Both the position numbers and the translations under genes were made by a program. Source: Romanomermis culicivorax (lineage: Eukaryota > Nematoda > Enoplea > Mermithida > Mermithidae). Taken from it: a stretch of 64,000 nt of DNA. The stretch's first letter is position 1. Each line of letters begins with the position of its first letter. The DNA is taken from the NCBI GenBank assembly GCA_963922205.1, contig CAWUHX010000092.1, positions 930,001 to 994,000 on the forward strand, given 5' to 3'. The notes beneath the pieces were generated by a model. That model was not told the DNA's origin. It saw only the letters and a list, made by a program, of their open reading frames with translations, and made no database searches. Below are positions 1 through 12,242 of the stretch, piece after piece.

Positions 1-661
1 AGTGGGAAAATTTTGAGTATTGCATGAGTTTTTGAAAACATTTTTGACCGCAAAAAATGTAAAACAAGAGCTTTATAAATCGTTGTAAGTGAGAATTGTT
101 TTGTCGTGAAAGCACACACATCACCTCTTTCGTGATGAAGTAGGGACCAGAAAACAGTTACGGCGGGCGGCATACGAAAAGTACTACCTTTAGTAATTAC
201 GATTATACCCCTACCTAAATTTCCGACCTTAGCCACCTCTGTCTACTATCCAAAAGAGGTCAAGTGTTACATTGATTTTATTTTGAATACATTTAGAACT
301 AACAGGGTGAAAGTTCACATCCAAAATACGACTGAAACACGATGGGGAAAATGTTCACTTTTTACTTTCCAGACGCCTCAAGATGCATTTCCAGCTACAA
401 AAGTTGGTGTAATGCACAGTCTATAGAAGCCAAACAGTTCGGGATTGTGAATGTGTTCAACTAGAAATTTGTGAGAATGTTTCAGATTCAACAAGAGTAT
501 ACCAAGTCACTCAATCGGGGGAAAGTATATAGTTATAAAATCCGGCACTTATGATAACACAGTTCCATTAAAGAAATTTAACTGCGAATTCAATTATCTG
601 ATGTTCCAACCTTGTTAACCTCGTTTTCTAGCTTCCTATTCCCGTTAGTGCAACAACTAAC
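1..661. other. Left-edge noncoding stretch (intron of the MEK gene)
   Basis: This lies downstream of a canonical splice donor (GTTAGT on the minus strand, just below 662), so it should be an intron of the MAP kinase kinase gene. I looked on the minus strand for the next kinase exon (the segment after GR, up to the C-terminus) and found none, so the remaining exons should lie left of the window. No other feature is visible. Confidence 0.6.
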
Positions 662-3614
662 CTTCCAATGGCTAATTCGAAAATCGATAAGCCGAAACTC
701 CATATATCGGATAAAATGGTATAATGGCTGCCGGTTAGCCGCTCAGGCTAGAAAAAATGGGGTTTCAACACATACGATTCGAGAAGAGAGAAATAACATT
801 TTGGCGTTATGCATAGAATAAATAGGATAATTTAGCTCACCGCCATATAAGATCGAGTGCCGACGAATGAATTAGCCGTACTATTAATTAGTTGCCCAGA
901 TACACCGAAGTCGCATAATTTAATTTCGCCAGCGCTGTTCACCAGGATGTTAGAAGGCTTGACGTCTAGAAAAAGAAGAGAATAGTACTTATTAATTTTT
1001 AAAGAAAACAAATTAGATCATGTAGAATTCATCGTCCGTACAATTCGATATTTCTCGTGAAGAATATGAAAAAATCATCAGAATTGCACCCAGTCTGAAG
1101 AGTCAGATTGAGCACTAGACGTGAAATACTGTATAGACGGTTTTTAAATGTTTCTAAATAATTAGAATGTTTTCAATATTTTTATATGTCATAAATCAGG
1201 GCCGTGCACAAGGGGACGGGGGGGGGGGCGGCCGCCTCCCTTCTGCCATTGAGGCAGCATACAAACAGTGTATCGCGTAAAATCAACATTTTCAGTAAAA
1301 TTTTCAGTGTTTTCAGCTATTCAGTAAAAAAAATTTAGTCCGCCCCCCATGAAAAAATCCTGCGCACGGCCCTGTCATAAATTAATTATGACTGTCAACA
1401 TACTCAACTAATCTTCAAAAATTTTGGATAGAAATTCCACAGTAAAATCTCTGTGTAAAGAATTTTGACGATGGCTCTAATTTTTGTCAAATTTCAATAT
1501 ACGAACATGTTGTAAAAGAAGGACTATTATTTTCCACATTATATTTATATTTAGAAAGACAAGGATTTTCTGTTAAATTTTTCGCATGCATTAATTTTCA
1601 ACGACAATTAGACAAATTTTTGAAGGTCCTGCATACCTAGAATTTCGATGAAAATATATTCTGATAATTTTTCCCGTTACATTTGCTGACTTAAGTAGAT
1701 GGTGAAAACCATATTTAACAAAAATGGATTATGTTTGCAGATGATGGACAGTAACGACTCGATATACATGACAAACACACCATATTCTGATGTAGAAATG
1801 TTCGACTAAGCACCATGACGAATAAAAGAACGCAAGAGTTATTCTACATTTTTGTTATCTTCGACTGAACCACGCATCATATACAGTCAAACTCAAATTA
1901 TTGAAAGTTAAAAATATTTTCTATAAAAAATTATGCATTAATAATATTGTGAAGGCATGGTGTATTTTTGTCATTTTATCGACTTTACACGCATTTCACA
2001 AAAAACAGACTATAAAACGTAAGAAAATCGAGACTTTAATAAGATCAGATCAGCGTTTTTACGTTAATCGCATAAATAGAATTCTTCATAAAAATAAACC
2101 TGAAGTTCGGTGTACGTGAATAACGGGGACTAATCTAAAATCTGAATAGGATGATCATAGACGTTAGTTGAAGAAAAATTGACATGAACCAAAAGTTAAA
2201 GATCAAGATTCAAGTCGACGACGCATTCGAGCCATTTCATTTTAGTCGAGCATTTAGTGTGTTCCCAATTTTATGGAACAATTATGAAAAATCAGCCAAT
2301 TAATAAACGATCCATATTGTTTCTTTAAATCCATGCTCACCCCTATGGACAATTTGAAGCTTGTCTTTCAAATATTGCAGCCCATTCAAAACCTTAAATC
2401 GAGAAAAACAGTGACGTTCAACTTATTATTTGTGCACAATATTTAAAACTTACGGCTACAGAAATTTTCCCTAAAATAGGTTCGGGTAATTTGCCCATCT
2501 TTTTCATAACAATATCCAATGATAACCCGTCCATATACTCCATGCATATCGATATTTCTCCGTCAGCGTAGAAAGCGCCGTAAAAGCCGACGATGTAAGG
2601 GCTATTACAATAATGTAAAACTTTGAGTTCTTTGATAATTTGATTTCTAGTACTCGGCTTAACTTCGAGATGTATAATCTGAAAAGTTACATAAAAAGTT
2701 GAAAGTATAAAATGAAAGGGAAGATATAGTAAAAAGAAAACAAATGGAAAAATAATGCGTTGGAAACTAGATACACATCCCATGAAAACTAAAATCAGGG
2801 TAGAAATAAATTTTCTCACAGTTTTAGAAAATCTATTACAGCTTTACATTGTATTTTGATACCAAAAACAAAATTTTTATGCTTATGTTATATTAAGACA
2901 TGTTATCAGCAGATTCTGAAATTTGAAATTTTGATTTATCGCAGCATTTTATAATACTAAACTAATTTTGTCACTTTTATTACAATGTTTAGAGCAAGCT
3001 AAAATGAGTAAAATTTTTAGAAATATGGAAAATAATGGAAAACATTACAAAAACTTTATGGAAAACATTACAAAAGCGACTATGAAATATCATTAAAGCT
3101 TCTAGGGTTGGACATATTTTGTAAAAAACTCAAGTTCTGAAGAACTTCAGAGGAAAATATAAATGGATATTATATTTAAATTACTTTTCTAGCCATTACT
3201 ATACCGGACGGTTTATGCCTGACTTTGCAAACTACACCGCCGTTACCGTAACCTAATTCGACGATTTTTTCTAATTCGTCACTGTTGACGTCGCCCCCAA
3301 TCTGTTAAGTCAAGAAATGAATGTTTAAATTTTCAAAATGCAGAAAAATTGACTTTGCAATGTCATACTTTTTGCTTCAAAATCAGCCATTCGGCTAATC
3401 TAGCTTTTTGCGTATCAGTCAAACATAATTCTTTTAATTGTTGTTCGATAGTGGCGAAAGGACTGGGTCGATCAGCTTCATCTCCTTTCCTTAAACCGAG
3501 AATTCGCAGAGATAGCGAAAAACAAAGACAGCCTCCTTACTTGTCTTCGTCGACTAAATGCTCGAGAACGGGCGCCGGTAATGTCAAGCCCATTTTATTG
3601 CGTTTGCAGCTCAT
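662..3614 (-). CDS. mek-2: MAP kinase kinase MEK1/2 (MAP2K), 3'-incomplete
   Basis: Dual-specificity kinase that activates ERK in the Ras-Raf-MEK-ERK cascade. Seven minus-strand exons join in frame with GT-AG borders: 3541-3614 (start), 3369-3489, 3185-3301, 2454-2678, 2341-2392, 841-965, 662-747. They give 266 residues; the family is about 390 aa, so roughly the last third lies off the left edge. The N-terminus has a basic-hydrophobic ERK docking-like motif (KRNKMGLTL, residues 5-13) and a helical segment with [14 protein letters not shown]. The Gly loop reads GYGNGGVV, with Tyr in place of the usual Ala after the first Gly. The ATP-binding Lys is in VMARK (104), HRD is at 195-197, DFG at 215-217, and the activation serines S225 and S229 lie in STANSFVGT, followed by MAPERL. 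The ATG at 3614 is preceded by an in-frame stop 15 nt upstream; a further 5' exon cannot be excluded. Nothing suggests a broken gene. Confidence 0.95.
1197..1374. mobile_element. hAT-type MITE, 178 bp, in the MEK intron
   Basis: Terminal inverted repeats read CAGGGCCGTGC and GCACGGCCCTG. They are flanked by a perfect 8-bp target-site duplication TCATAAAT (1189-1196 and 1375-1382). The CAGGG-type termini plus an 8-bp duplication are the hallmark of hAT elements. It is too short to code for anything and has a G-run near the left end (1219-1228). It sits in the 1.4 kb intron between the HRD exon and the DFG exon. Confidence 0.9.
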
Positions 3615-5102
3615 AATGATAATAATTTACACATTAAAGATTAAATATTTGAGATTATCGGAAAAGTTGCACTCTGAAAAAAAACTCTAGTTCTAAAATT
3701 ATCATCTAGCCAGACTGCCCTAAAGGGAGGGACATGAGGGGGTAGTACCCCTATCCAAAGTGCTAAAAATTCATTGGTTGCCCAATTTTGAAACAAAACG
3801 ACTCAAATAGTAGGCATTTAGCTTCACTACACATTTTTTTACGTTTACGAAAATTTTTTCTGAATTCCAATATTCTAGAATGCTGAAAAATGAGTCTTTC
3901 CACCTTTGATTTAAATGACAGAAGGTTTGATTTTTCAGTGAATTAAATGAATTTTTAATCAGACAAACTAAAATTCAAAAAATAGGCGAGCGACTAAGAA
4001 TTTGAATCTTTCAACGGGCGAGAATTTCTAGCATTGTCTTACTCTCAAAATCTTTTAATCACATGAAAATCAAAATTTGTTCGAAGATCGCAAAAAATTT
4101 TTGGGAAAACGACCAAAAATATTGGTTTTCAATCAAATTCGTCGAAAAACAATACAGGTTCAAACATTTACCCTTGATAATTTGATAACTAAAACCTATA
4201 GACACTAACTAGAAGGACATTTTCTAACCGCGCACTAGAAAAATATAAAAAATTATAAATAAACTGGAACCCGGCGCAAAGCGCCAGAAAATTTTCACTT
4301 TTTCCAATTTTAGAACGCAAAAAAATGCATCTCCGGACAGAAAACCCTATAACTTAATCAAAAGAGCAGTCAGGCCTCAGTTGCACTGTGCAACCTGGCA
4401 GAAAAAAATTGGTTGCACAACCCGAAATTTGGTTGCTGTGTGCAAAAAAAACCTTCTCATACCTGTGACTGGAGGGGCGGGTGGGGGACCCCCCCCCAAC
4501 TTGGCTAACCGTACACCCAACCCCCCCCCCCAGACTTGAAAAAATTAGGAAAAATTGGCAAAGAAGTGCCTTTTTTGGAAAAAATTTCGACTTTTTTCTA
4601 CCCCCTGGGCAGCGTTTTTTCCTCGACGATTTTTTCCTCATTTTCCAAAAATGTTCCACATTTTAAAAAACATTTATAATGTGGCTACGGATGCTTTTTC
4701 ATGCATTTTAGGAGCATACTCAAGCATTTTGATGTTTTTGGAGTCAGAAATTTGCAAAAATGAGGAAAAAATTGAGAAAATTCTTCTTAGGTTAGTCAAA
4801 ATGAGCTGATGGAGAATATATTGGTGTTCTACAAGAGCAGAAGAAGCATTTTAACGACAGAGTTGTCACGAATTTATCCGCTATTTTAATATTTCTGTGG
4901 TTCCGATTAGGATTATACATAATTCTTAGTCCGGCGTGGAGCGCCGGAAAAATTTTTGGATGTCCACTTTCTAAAACGCTGAAAAATGAACATTCACGAC
5001 GTCAGGAAGTAAATTAAAATCAGACTGATGAAGTGTAATTTGTTCCTTAATCCTTTTTTTGGAGGATTTTTATATTCTAAAACGCTGGAAAAAAATCTCT
5101 AC
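3615..5102. other. Intergenic: C-rich tract and hairpin-bearing AT-rich DNA
   Basis: Upstream of the MEK start codon. No gene is seen. It contains a GC/C-rich patch (4472-4535, several runs of C) and two copies of a CGGCGC-GCGCCG hairpin. Short ORFs here are low-complexity and overlap on both strands, so none is called. Confidence 0.5.
4271..4947. repeat. Two copies of a GGCGC-N-GCGCC hairpin repeat
   Basis: Near-perfect short palindromes at 4271-4287 (CCGGCGCAAAGCGCCAG) and 4931-4947 (CCGGCGTGGAGCGCCGG), each followed by AAAATTTT-like sequence. Related hairpins occur at 6192-6208 and inside both hAT-like elements (near 5266 and at 7174-7190), so the motif is a dispersed repeat and not chance. 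Confidence 0.6.
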
Positions 5103-5928
5103 CAGTGTTTTTTTGTGACAAAACATGGTTTTTAAGACAAAAAAAATTGGAATGGCACAAAAAAAATCGAGCGTTTGTACCAATTGGCACAAAATTTTCG
5201 GCTGGTCAAATATTAAATTTCCTTGATTTTCAGACGTTTTGGCGGCTGAAAATGCAAAAATTTTTTGGCGCTTTGCGCCGAGTCAATGAATGTTATATTT
5301 CCTATTCGTATATTTGACCTGAACGCGAACGATTTCTCTTCGAACAGTGTATTAGTATTGTTGCAGCAAACTTTTAGGCTGCCAATGACTGATGAATGAA
5401 AAGAAATTCTGAATATTCTCTGTTCATTCGTTTAGATTCGGATTTAAAACTGAAATTCTTACTTTTTGTGTTTGATTGATTCAAATAAAAAATTGATATC
5501 GTTGGTAATGGTAAACTGTTTTGACTTAAAATTTACTCAATTTTCGACTTTATTTTCTTTAATCTTTACATTGTTGTTAATATATATATTATATATGTAG
5601 TCGAAAATTGAATCAATCTGAACTTCCTAAATTCTAGAGGTATTTAAATTTTTTCAGCATTCCATTTTTTTAGTCGTCGCCGTGAACTACTTGCAGTTTT
5701 TCTCTTGTCTCTCTGATATGGTTAGCTGAAAAATAGGTTGGGCACGATTTTTACAAAAAAATTAATGCGTTAAACGCTAAATTTTTATTAGGCTTTTGGC
5801 CTATAGCCTTTCTGCAGTTTCCAGTATGTTTCTGATAGAAAAAATTTTTTGTGCCATTGGCACAAATTTTTTTGGCCTCTTGTGTTGTGCCAATTGGCAC
5901 AAATGTCCGTGCAAAAAAAAAAACGCTG
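5103..5928 (+). mobile_element. hAT-like nonautonomous element, copy 1 (826 bp)
   Basis: Begins CAGTGTTTTTTTGTG and ends AAAAAAAACGCTG, an inverted repeat of the same motif. Flanking octamers are ATCTCTAC and ATCTCAGA, an imperfect 8-bp target duplication. It is a diverged full-length copy, in opposite orientation, of the element at 6517-7358. The interior has several palindromes of the type TTGTGCCAATTGGCACAA, which look like subterminal sites, and one GGCGC hairpin. It has no coding capacity; short ORFs in it are chance. Confidence 0.8.
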
Positions 5929-6191
5929 ATCTCAGAAATTCTAAAATCACAGTCTAGAATGATGTCTTCAATTTCCGTTCACAATGAACCCAAAAGTTCA
6001 TGTTAAAAATCTTTGGAAAATTCCAAGCATCCAGAGAAAAAATTGAGAGAATTGATGAGAAATTTTTTTCGGCGAAATACTGACTTTTAATGATTAGAAA
6101 ATGAGACGAGCTAACCCGTTTGATAGAATCGGTTGCGAATCAATTAGTAAGTGGATGGTCGCGCCTGATAGAAAATAGTTATTACCCCTGA

Positions 6192-6208
6192 CCGGCGCGT
6201 AGCGCCGG
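6192..6208. repeat. GGCGC hairpin between the two hAT-like copies
   Basis: CCGGCGCGTAGCGCCGG is a perfect stem with a 1-nt centre, followed by AAAATTTTGAG. It is the same repeat as at 4271 and 4931, in the 588-bp spacer between the inverted hAT-like copies. The rest of that spacer (5929-6516) shows no gene. Confidence 0.6.
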
Positions 6209-6516
6209 AAAATTTTGAGATTTTGACCTTTAAGTCCACCAAAATGCCTCTTTTCAGTCTTGAATTCCCCAAAAAAATTTCCACAATGAGAACCGTACCC
6301 AAAATTTTTTTCCTCAAAAGACCGACCCCATTTGAGGAAAAAAATCCATAATTTCGGGTTTACCATCCCCTCCCAAATGGTCGGATTTCTTACAGGTATA
6401 CGAACACATTACTCTAGTCTATATATACCAATTACCAATGTTTTTATTTTCTCTCCAAAACTCAGAACATTGGGTTTTAAAAGTCTAAAACCGACGCGCA
6501 TCGGATGAATAACCGC

Positions 6517-7358
6517 CAGCGTTTTTTTTTTGTGCACGGACATTTGTGCCAATTGGCACAAGAGGTCAAAAAAATTTGTGCCAATGGCAGAAAAAATTTT
6601 TATCAAAGACATACTGAAAACTGCGGAAAAGTTTTAGGCAAAAGTTTTGATACAAAGTTAGTGTTAAACGCATTAAATTTTTTGTAAAAATCGTGCCAAC
6701 CTATTTTTCAGCTAACCTTGTCAGTGAGGAGAGAAAAAACTGTGCAACAAAATAGTTCACGAAATCCAAAAAGAAATGGAATGCTGAGACAATTTAAATA
6801 GCTCTAGAATATGTTCAGGAAGTTCAAATTGATTCAATTTTCGACTACGAACGAATATCTAACAACCATGTAAAGACTTAAAGACTAGAGAAAATAAAGT
6901 CGAAAATCGTGTTAATTTTCGATCGAAACATTGTGCCATCATCAACTATCGATTTTTCTATTTGAATCAAATCAAACACAAAAAGTAAGTATTTCAGTTT
7001 TAAATTAAATCCGAATCTGGACTGAATGAAGAGAGAATATTCAGAATTTCTTTTTCACTTATCCAGTCTTGACAGTCTATAAAGTTTGCCGCAACGATAC
7101 TAATACACTGTTCAAAGAGAAATCGTTCGCGGTCGGGTCAAATATACGAATAGGAAATATTATATTCATTGATTCGGCGCGAAGCGCCGAAAAAATTTAT
7201 GCATTTTCAGCTCCTAAAACGTCTAAAAATCAAGGAAAATCAATGTTTGACCAGCCAAAAAATTTGTGCCAATTGGCACAAACGCTCAAAATTTTTTGTG
7301 CCATTCCAAATTTTTTTGTGCCAAAAAACCATGTTTTGGCACCAAAAAAAAAACACTG
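6517..7358 (-). mobile_element. hAT-like nonautonomous element, copy 2 (842 bp), inverted
   Basis: Starts CAGCGTTTTTTTTTGTGC and ends AAAAAAAAACACTG. It is flanked by ATAACCGC (6509-6516) and ATAACCCGC (7359 on), an 8-bp duplication differing by one inserted C. Its reverse complement aligns along its whole length with 5103-5928, including the TTGTGCCAATTGGCACAA palindromes. The two copies are close together in opposite orientation and could form a long hairpin, but separate target duplications show they inserted independently. Confidence 0.82.
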
Positions 7359-7976
7359 ATAACCCGCTCTTTTTTGCATGAGAAAATTTGACGAACTCCC
7401 TACTAACAGTATTTATCTGTTCAAAGAACTGGGCATTTCAAACCGTCCAAACGTGCTGAACGTTTCAAAGTTATCGACAAAGGAAGCCTTATAATATATT
7501 AAATAAATATCTATTGATAAGCTTCTGAGGATTGATAAGCACCTGAAAATCATTCGAAATTTAGCTACCACCGACGCAATCGTTGAAGGCTTGACATTGT
7601 CATGTCATGAAACTCTAATTAAAGGAAAGAACCGCAAAATATATTAAATCATAGGTGGCGCGATAGCCTCAAACTATAACATACTTGCCCTCAAAATTCA
7701 TGTCCCCAACCACCCTAGAGCCAAAACGGTGAGAGTTTGGGTTTTCTTCATAATTTCGGGCATATAGGGACAAACTGTGGAGTGCCTGTTGTTATTTTGC
7801 CTCTTTATGAGCACCATTCAAATCGGAAGCCGCAGAATTTTATTTTCTTATATAATTGTAGCTCATGCATTTTTACGGCTTTGGTTGAATTTTCATCAAA
7901 ATTTTTGTAGGGAGCTGCACAGCTCTTATGAAGGCATACTCATGAAAATTTCATAGAAATCATTGTATCTGCCAGG

Positions 7977-8178
7977 CAGGGCTTTTTTTTCCGTACCGAT
8001 CGATCCGTACCGTACGGAAATCCAGTGAAAAAAATTTCCGTACCGCCTAACTTATTTCCGTATGGCGCAAAAAATAGTTAAGTTAGTTAAAAAATAGTTC
8101 CGTACCGTACGGAAATTCCTATAAAATTTTTCCGTACCACCTGAAAAAAATCCGTACCTGTACGGAAAAAAACCCCTG
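7977..8178. mobile_element. Nested hAT-type MITE (202 bp) with CCGTACGG palindromes
   Basis: Ends are CAGGGCTTTTTTTTCCGTACC and its inverted counterpart (minus strand CAGGGGTTTTTTTCCGTAC). They are flanked by a perfect 8-bp duplication CTGCCAGG at 7969-7976 and 8179-8186. The interior repeats CCGTACCGTACGGAA palindromes at least twice. It is inserted in the 2.65-kb inverted-repeat element, hence younger. Confidence 0.9.
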
Positions 8179-9359
8179 CTGCCAGGTTGGTCCCTGTCTA
8201 CCCCGTTTGTGATATATTAATTACCTATACTGTAGAATTATCAAATAAACAACAGACTATAGTTTGATGTATTAATTGGTTTCGCAAGCCAAACATTTTA
8301 CACTCTGCAAGAAAGTTTTGAACAGTCAAATATTAGAAGCAAAAATTAAGAAAAATCCTGCTTAGAGGCACCCCGAGCACTTTCACCTACCATGCCGCAG
8401 AATTTCATCTTTTTATTCTTTTGTTCACACATTCCTACAGTAGATGTTGAAGCAGCATCGCGATTCGAATACCCGTTTAGGAACTACATAAATCCAAGGA
8501 AAGCAAAATCCTGAAAATTGTTCAAAAATCAATTAAATTGTTTCTGGCATTTTTGTGTTTTCATGGACTTGGTTCATTATTTCAATACTGGAACGAGAAA
8601 ATACGTTAAAAAGGCCACAACCTTTGGGACACGTTGTAGCAAAGCAGTGATTTATGATTTTAACTGCATTATCATCTACTTGATAAATTTTGTTCAATTC
8701 ATTTGAGTAACTGATCTAAAAGTAATGATACAAGCTCTCTATTAAAAAGTGTAATATGCAATTATTTACTGTAAATGTTACATCAGAAGAGAGCTTATTC
8801 TTTCCTTTATAAAATGAATATTTATTCATCAAATAAGATCAAACCGAGCTCGAAATATCGCTTGGATAGCAAAACCACTGAAAAAATCCCAAAAAATCAT
8901 CAATTTTCAAACTTTGGCATACTGTAGCGGCGCGAATTTTCGTTTACAAGCAAAACGAATGTTACATGAAACTCAGAGCACAAAACTACCCAAAATATCT
9001 GATTTTGAGGTATGATTAATTTTTAACTTATCACAGGCCTATGTAAAAAAAAGGTAAAATCTCTCAGAAATCGTGTCTTAAAAATCTAGTCCATTCCTTT
9101 TTCTAGCTTGGCAACTATTTAAGCAAGCATATTCTTCTTTTTTTGCCCCATTGGGGCATTTTCTAATGAATAGTCCACCTCTTTTTAATGGACATCGACC
9201 ATACATGAAAACCTTCATACAAGCACATTAAAGTTTTTAATTGGCCATCTTCACATCAAAGAAACAATAAAAAACAATCTTAAAGCTACGAAGATTCACT
9301 TTTGGTAAAAGTAAAAGATGTTTCTATTGTATAGTACTTAGAACACGCTGTAAACATAG

Positions 9360-9900
9360 GGTAAAGTGACCATATCCGTTGAATTCCTAAATTTCAGGAA
9401 GCCCTCAACCTAAAATACGCAGAAATATCTTTGCATGCATACAGGACAATTTTTTTGTGTAAAGTGACTTCGTCCATTGAATTCCCCGTGGTCAGAAATT
9501 TCTTCCCCCAAAAATAGCGGAAATACGTTTGTTTACACTCAGGGTAATTCATTGTGTCACGTGATTGCACTCAAAGAATTGTACGTAGCCGAAAAACCCT
9601 GCCTCCAAAAAATGGCAGAAATAAATTTGTTTACACTTAAGTTAATTTCCAGTGTGAAGTGATCGCGTCAAGTGAATTCTCTGCGGTCGAAAACCCCTTC
9701 CATGAAACAATTACGAAAATACGCCTCTTTGCACCCGGAATAATTTATTTGTGTAAGATAACCGCGTCCATTGAATTCCTCACTGTTAAAAACCATTTCC
9801 ACCAAAAAATCGCGGAAACAGCATACTTTTTTGTGTAAAGTGACCGCGTCTATTGAATTCCCCACGATTGAAAACCCTTCCACTCCGAAAATCCCAACAA
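9360..9900 (+). repeat. About 100-bp tandem repeat array (five to six degenerate units)
   Basis: Units of about 100 bp recur, each with a TTTGTGTAAAGTGACCGCGT-type segment, then CCATTGAATTCC, a TCGAAAACCCTTCCA-type segment and AAATACG-TTTGTTTACAC. A diverged array of the same unit lies inverted at 38030-38590. The flank at 9100-9350 is likewise matched, inverted, at 38590-38850, so the arrays belong to one larger repeat family. Confidence 0.75.
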
Positions 9901-10668
9901 CGCCACTGGTTAAATTGAAACTGCAAAAAATTCTGCCACAGTGGGACTTTGGACCATCCTGTAATTGAATTGAGGCATACCTATTTTAAAAAAATTGAAA
10001 AACGCATTTGAGATTGCACCCTCAAGATTCTTAGGCCGAAGTATGGAGCTTGAATGTGGTACACCCATTGTGTGGCATGATGGAACATGGGGGCCCTTGA
10101 AAATTGCGTTTTTTGCATGTTTTTGAGGCCCCACCGAGCACCACTTGCATAAAGGCAAAATAACAACAGGCACCCCACAGTTTGTCCCTATATGCCCGAA
10201 ATTATGAAAAAACCCAAACTCTCACCGTTTTGGCTCTAGGGTGGTGGGGACATGAATTTTGAGGGCCAAGTATGTTATAGGTTGAGGCTACCGCGCCACC
10301 TATGATGAATCATGTGGTACTATATAGTATACTATATAGTATATTCATTTTCAAATGAGCTTGGGAAAGCAAAATAATCTATAGAAATCGGTGAGCAGAC
10401 ATTTTACCTAAATTCTAGGTCGAAATCTGTTGTTTTCTTAATTTTTTTGCTCAACTGTTTCAATTCGAGGAAAGAAGTGTCCATGCATTTGCGTGAACAT
10501 CTCTGCCTGCCGAGGCTCACTTGGAAAAAAGTAGACTGCAGCCTTCAATATGAGTTGCCCCATGTGTGCTACGATGTCACCAGAAATGCACTGGGCAAAA
10601 TTTTCTAGGTGGAAGGTTCATCAGAACGGAAAATAAAAATAAAATATTGGAAAAGAGGTATAAAAATC

Positions 10669-11358
10669 GTTCTATCCCACTTTGGCGTCCGTCCAGATTT
10701 GGCGTCCAATGTCGTATTAAAAACCTAAATGTAGATATCTCAACATAGCGTCCATCCTAAATTGGCGTCCATCTCAACGTGGTGTACAGTGTCGAAGGAA
10801 AATATCCTCACTTGGTGTCTCTCCCAACTTGGCGTCCATTTCCAACTTGGCGTTCAATGCATTATGCAATCAAAGTTGCATTGACTCTTCCCTTTTTTAT
10901 CTTTTGATCTTCGATTTTATCTTTATGTACTTTGTCTTTACTTTATCTATAATTTGCATACTAACTGAGCTAATTGAATTTAATACATCAATTTTTTATT
11001 ACAATACTTACCAAATGCAAATCATTTACATAAACTTCGTTCGAGTTTGCATGCAGATATGCAATGTTTCTTTTTGAAACTATACGCTTTCTTCATTGGA
11101 AAACGTTTTTTATATTAGAAAAATATGAGTAAAATTTACACTTGTTGAAAAACTCCTACAACTTTGGTCATACATCTGTATTACTCGCCAATGCATACTC
11201 TTCAATGGCCAATAAAAAGTGAATTCGATAAAGTACATAGATCAATTTTGACCTAAATTATATAATACGTCAAGTTAAGACGGACGCCAACATAGGACTA
11301 CTACGCCAAGTTAGGACGGACGCCAAGTCAAGAAAGACACCAAGTTCGGTCGCAATCG
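10669..11358. mobile_element. Subrepeat-ended element E1 (690 bp)
   Basis: The left arm (10669-10860) is a set of 17-bp subrepeats around CAACTTGGCGTCCATCT. The right arm (11275-11358) carries the same units inverted (GGACGCCAAGTTAGGAC type). The element is flanked by a perfect 8-bp target duplication TAAAAATC (10661-10668 and 11359-11366). The core is AT-rich with no convincing ORF. It has the same architecture as E2 to E8 elsewhere in the window. Confidence 0.85.
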
Positions 11359-12242
11359 TAAAAATCTCTCTCGGATCTGGCGCAAAACTTTATTTTTCGA
11401 AACGGGATGACGACCATATTTGATTTTTCAAAAGTTCAGGAAGCGTTTTGAGGCTTTAGGTTAAAGGCTTCACTCCAGCCTGCCCCATACATGTGCTCCA
11501 TGGATGTCATTACGATGTGTACAGTTACATGAGGTAGGAAAAGATCGCATGTTCATGAAACAACGCCCCTGCTCAAGCTATTTGATCTACAGTATAAGCG
11601 ATCATATGGCCGACTGACTTGATATAGTTGATCAGTCTTCCGATAAAGCAGTAAATCGCTTTAGACCTTACCAAATACCAAATCAGGATAATGCACTGTA
11701 TAATATTTATTAATATCATGCCATAAGAAACAAGACCACATCAATATAATCCTATGTAAAAATATCCCTTACATTATAATCGTGCTCATATCAACTTCTT
11801 ATGGAAGGCTTATATGGACAATTCATCTATTAAAAGTAAATGTGGTGTTCATTCAGTTCCCATCGCATATCTATGACGTTCAATGAAACATGTGATAATG
11901 TTATGTATAGTCTCAAAATCGAAAATTATCACGGATAAAAATTGCATATTTTACAACCATTCTGTCCAATTTTTATGGAACAGGCTGGCAGATAAGCAGG
12001 AACGCACAACTATATTATGTGACCACTGCCTTCTTAATCATTTGATATATTTAACTTGATTTGTGGTTTGTGTCATCAATTCATGAATAAATTAAAGTGC
12101 ATTCAGTAATAAAATGAATAAGGATGCAGTCTTCTACAGAACCTGGATGATATCAAATGATCAATATAACAGCTTCTCAGCACGTAAACATAATGTAAAG
12201 AGATCACTTTTTTGATTTGCTTAGAAAAGTCACCGATTATGT
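11359..12242. other. Downstream flank of receptor A, no feature seen
   Basis: About 880 bp of AT-rich sequence between element E1 and the stop codon of receptor A. I see no gene, RNA or repeat in it. Confidence 0.4.

Larger units (their letters stand above)
7654..10300. mobile_element. 2.65-kb element with about 150-bp terminal inverted repeats
   Basis: The left end starts GGTGGCGCGATAGCCTCAA and the right end is its inverted counterpart (GGTGGCGCGGTAGCCTCAA read on the minus strand). Similarity continues for about 150 bp (7654-7805 against 10150-10300). Both ends abut TA (7652-7653; 10301-10302), compatible with a mariner-type dinucleotide target, though the flanking identity is too short to prove it. 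No transposase ORF is present. The interior holds a nested hAT MITE (7977-8178) and the tandem array at 9360-9900, so it has served as a landing site or has captured other repeats. Confidence 0.7.

Noticed and set aside
1021..1080. Minus-strand LHEKYRIV, similar to the kinase segment before HRD
   Set aside because: It has stops just upstream and no splice borders. The real exon, with [14 protein letters not shown] and correct phases, is at 2341-2392.
9360..9900. CRISPR-like array
   Set aside because: Units are about 100 bp, degenerate throughout, with no conserved repeat alternating with unique spacers, in a eukaryotic genome.
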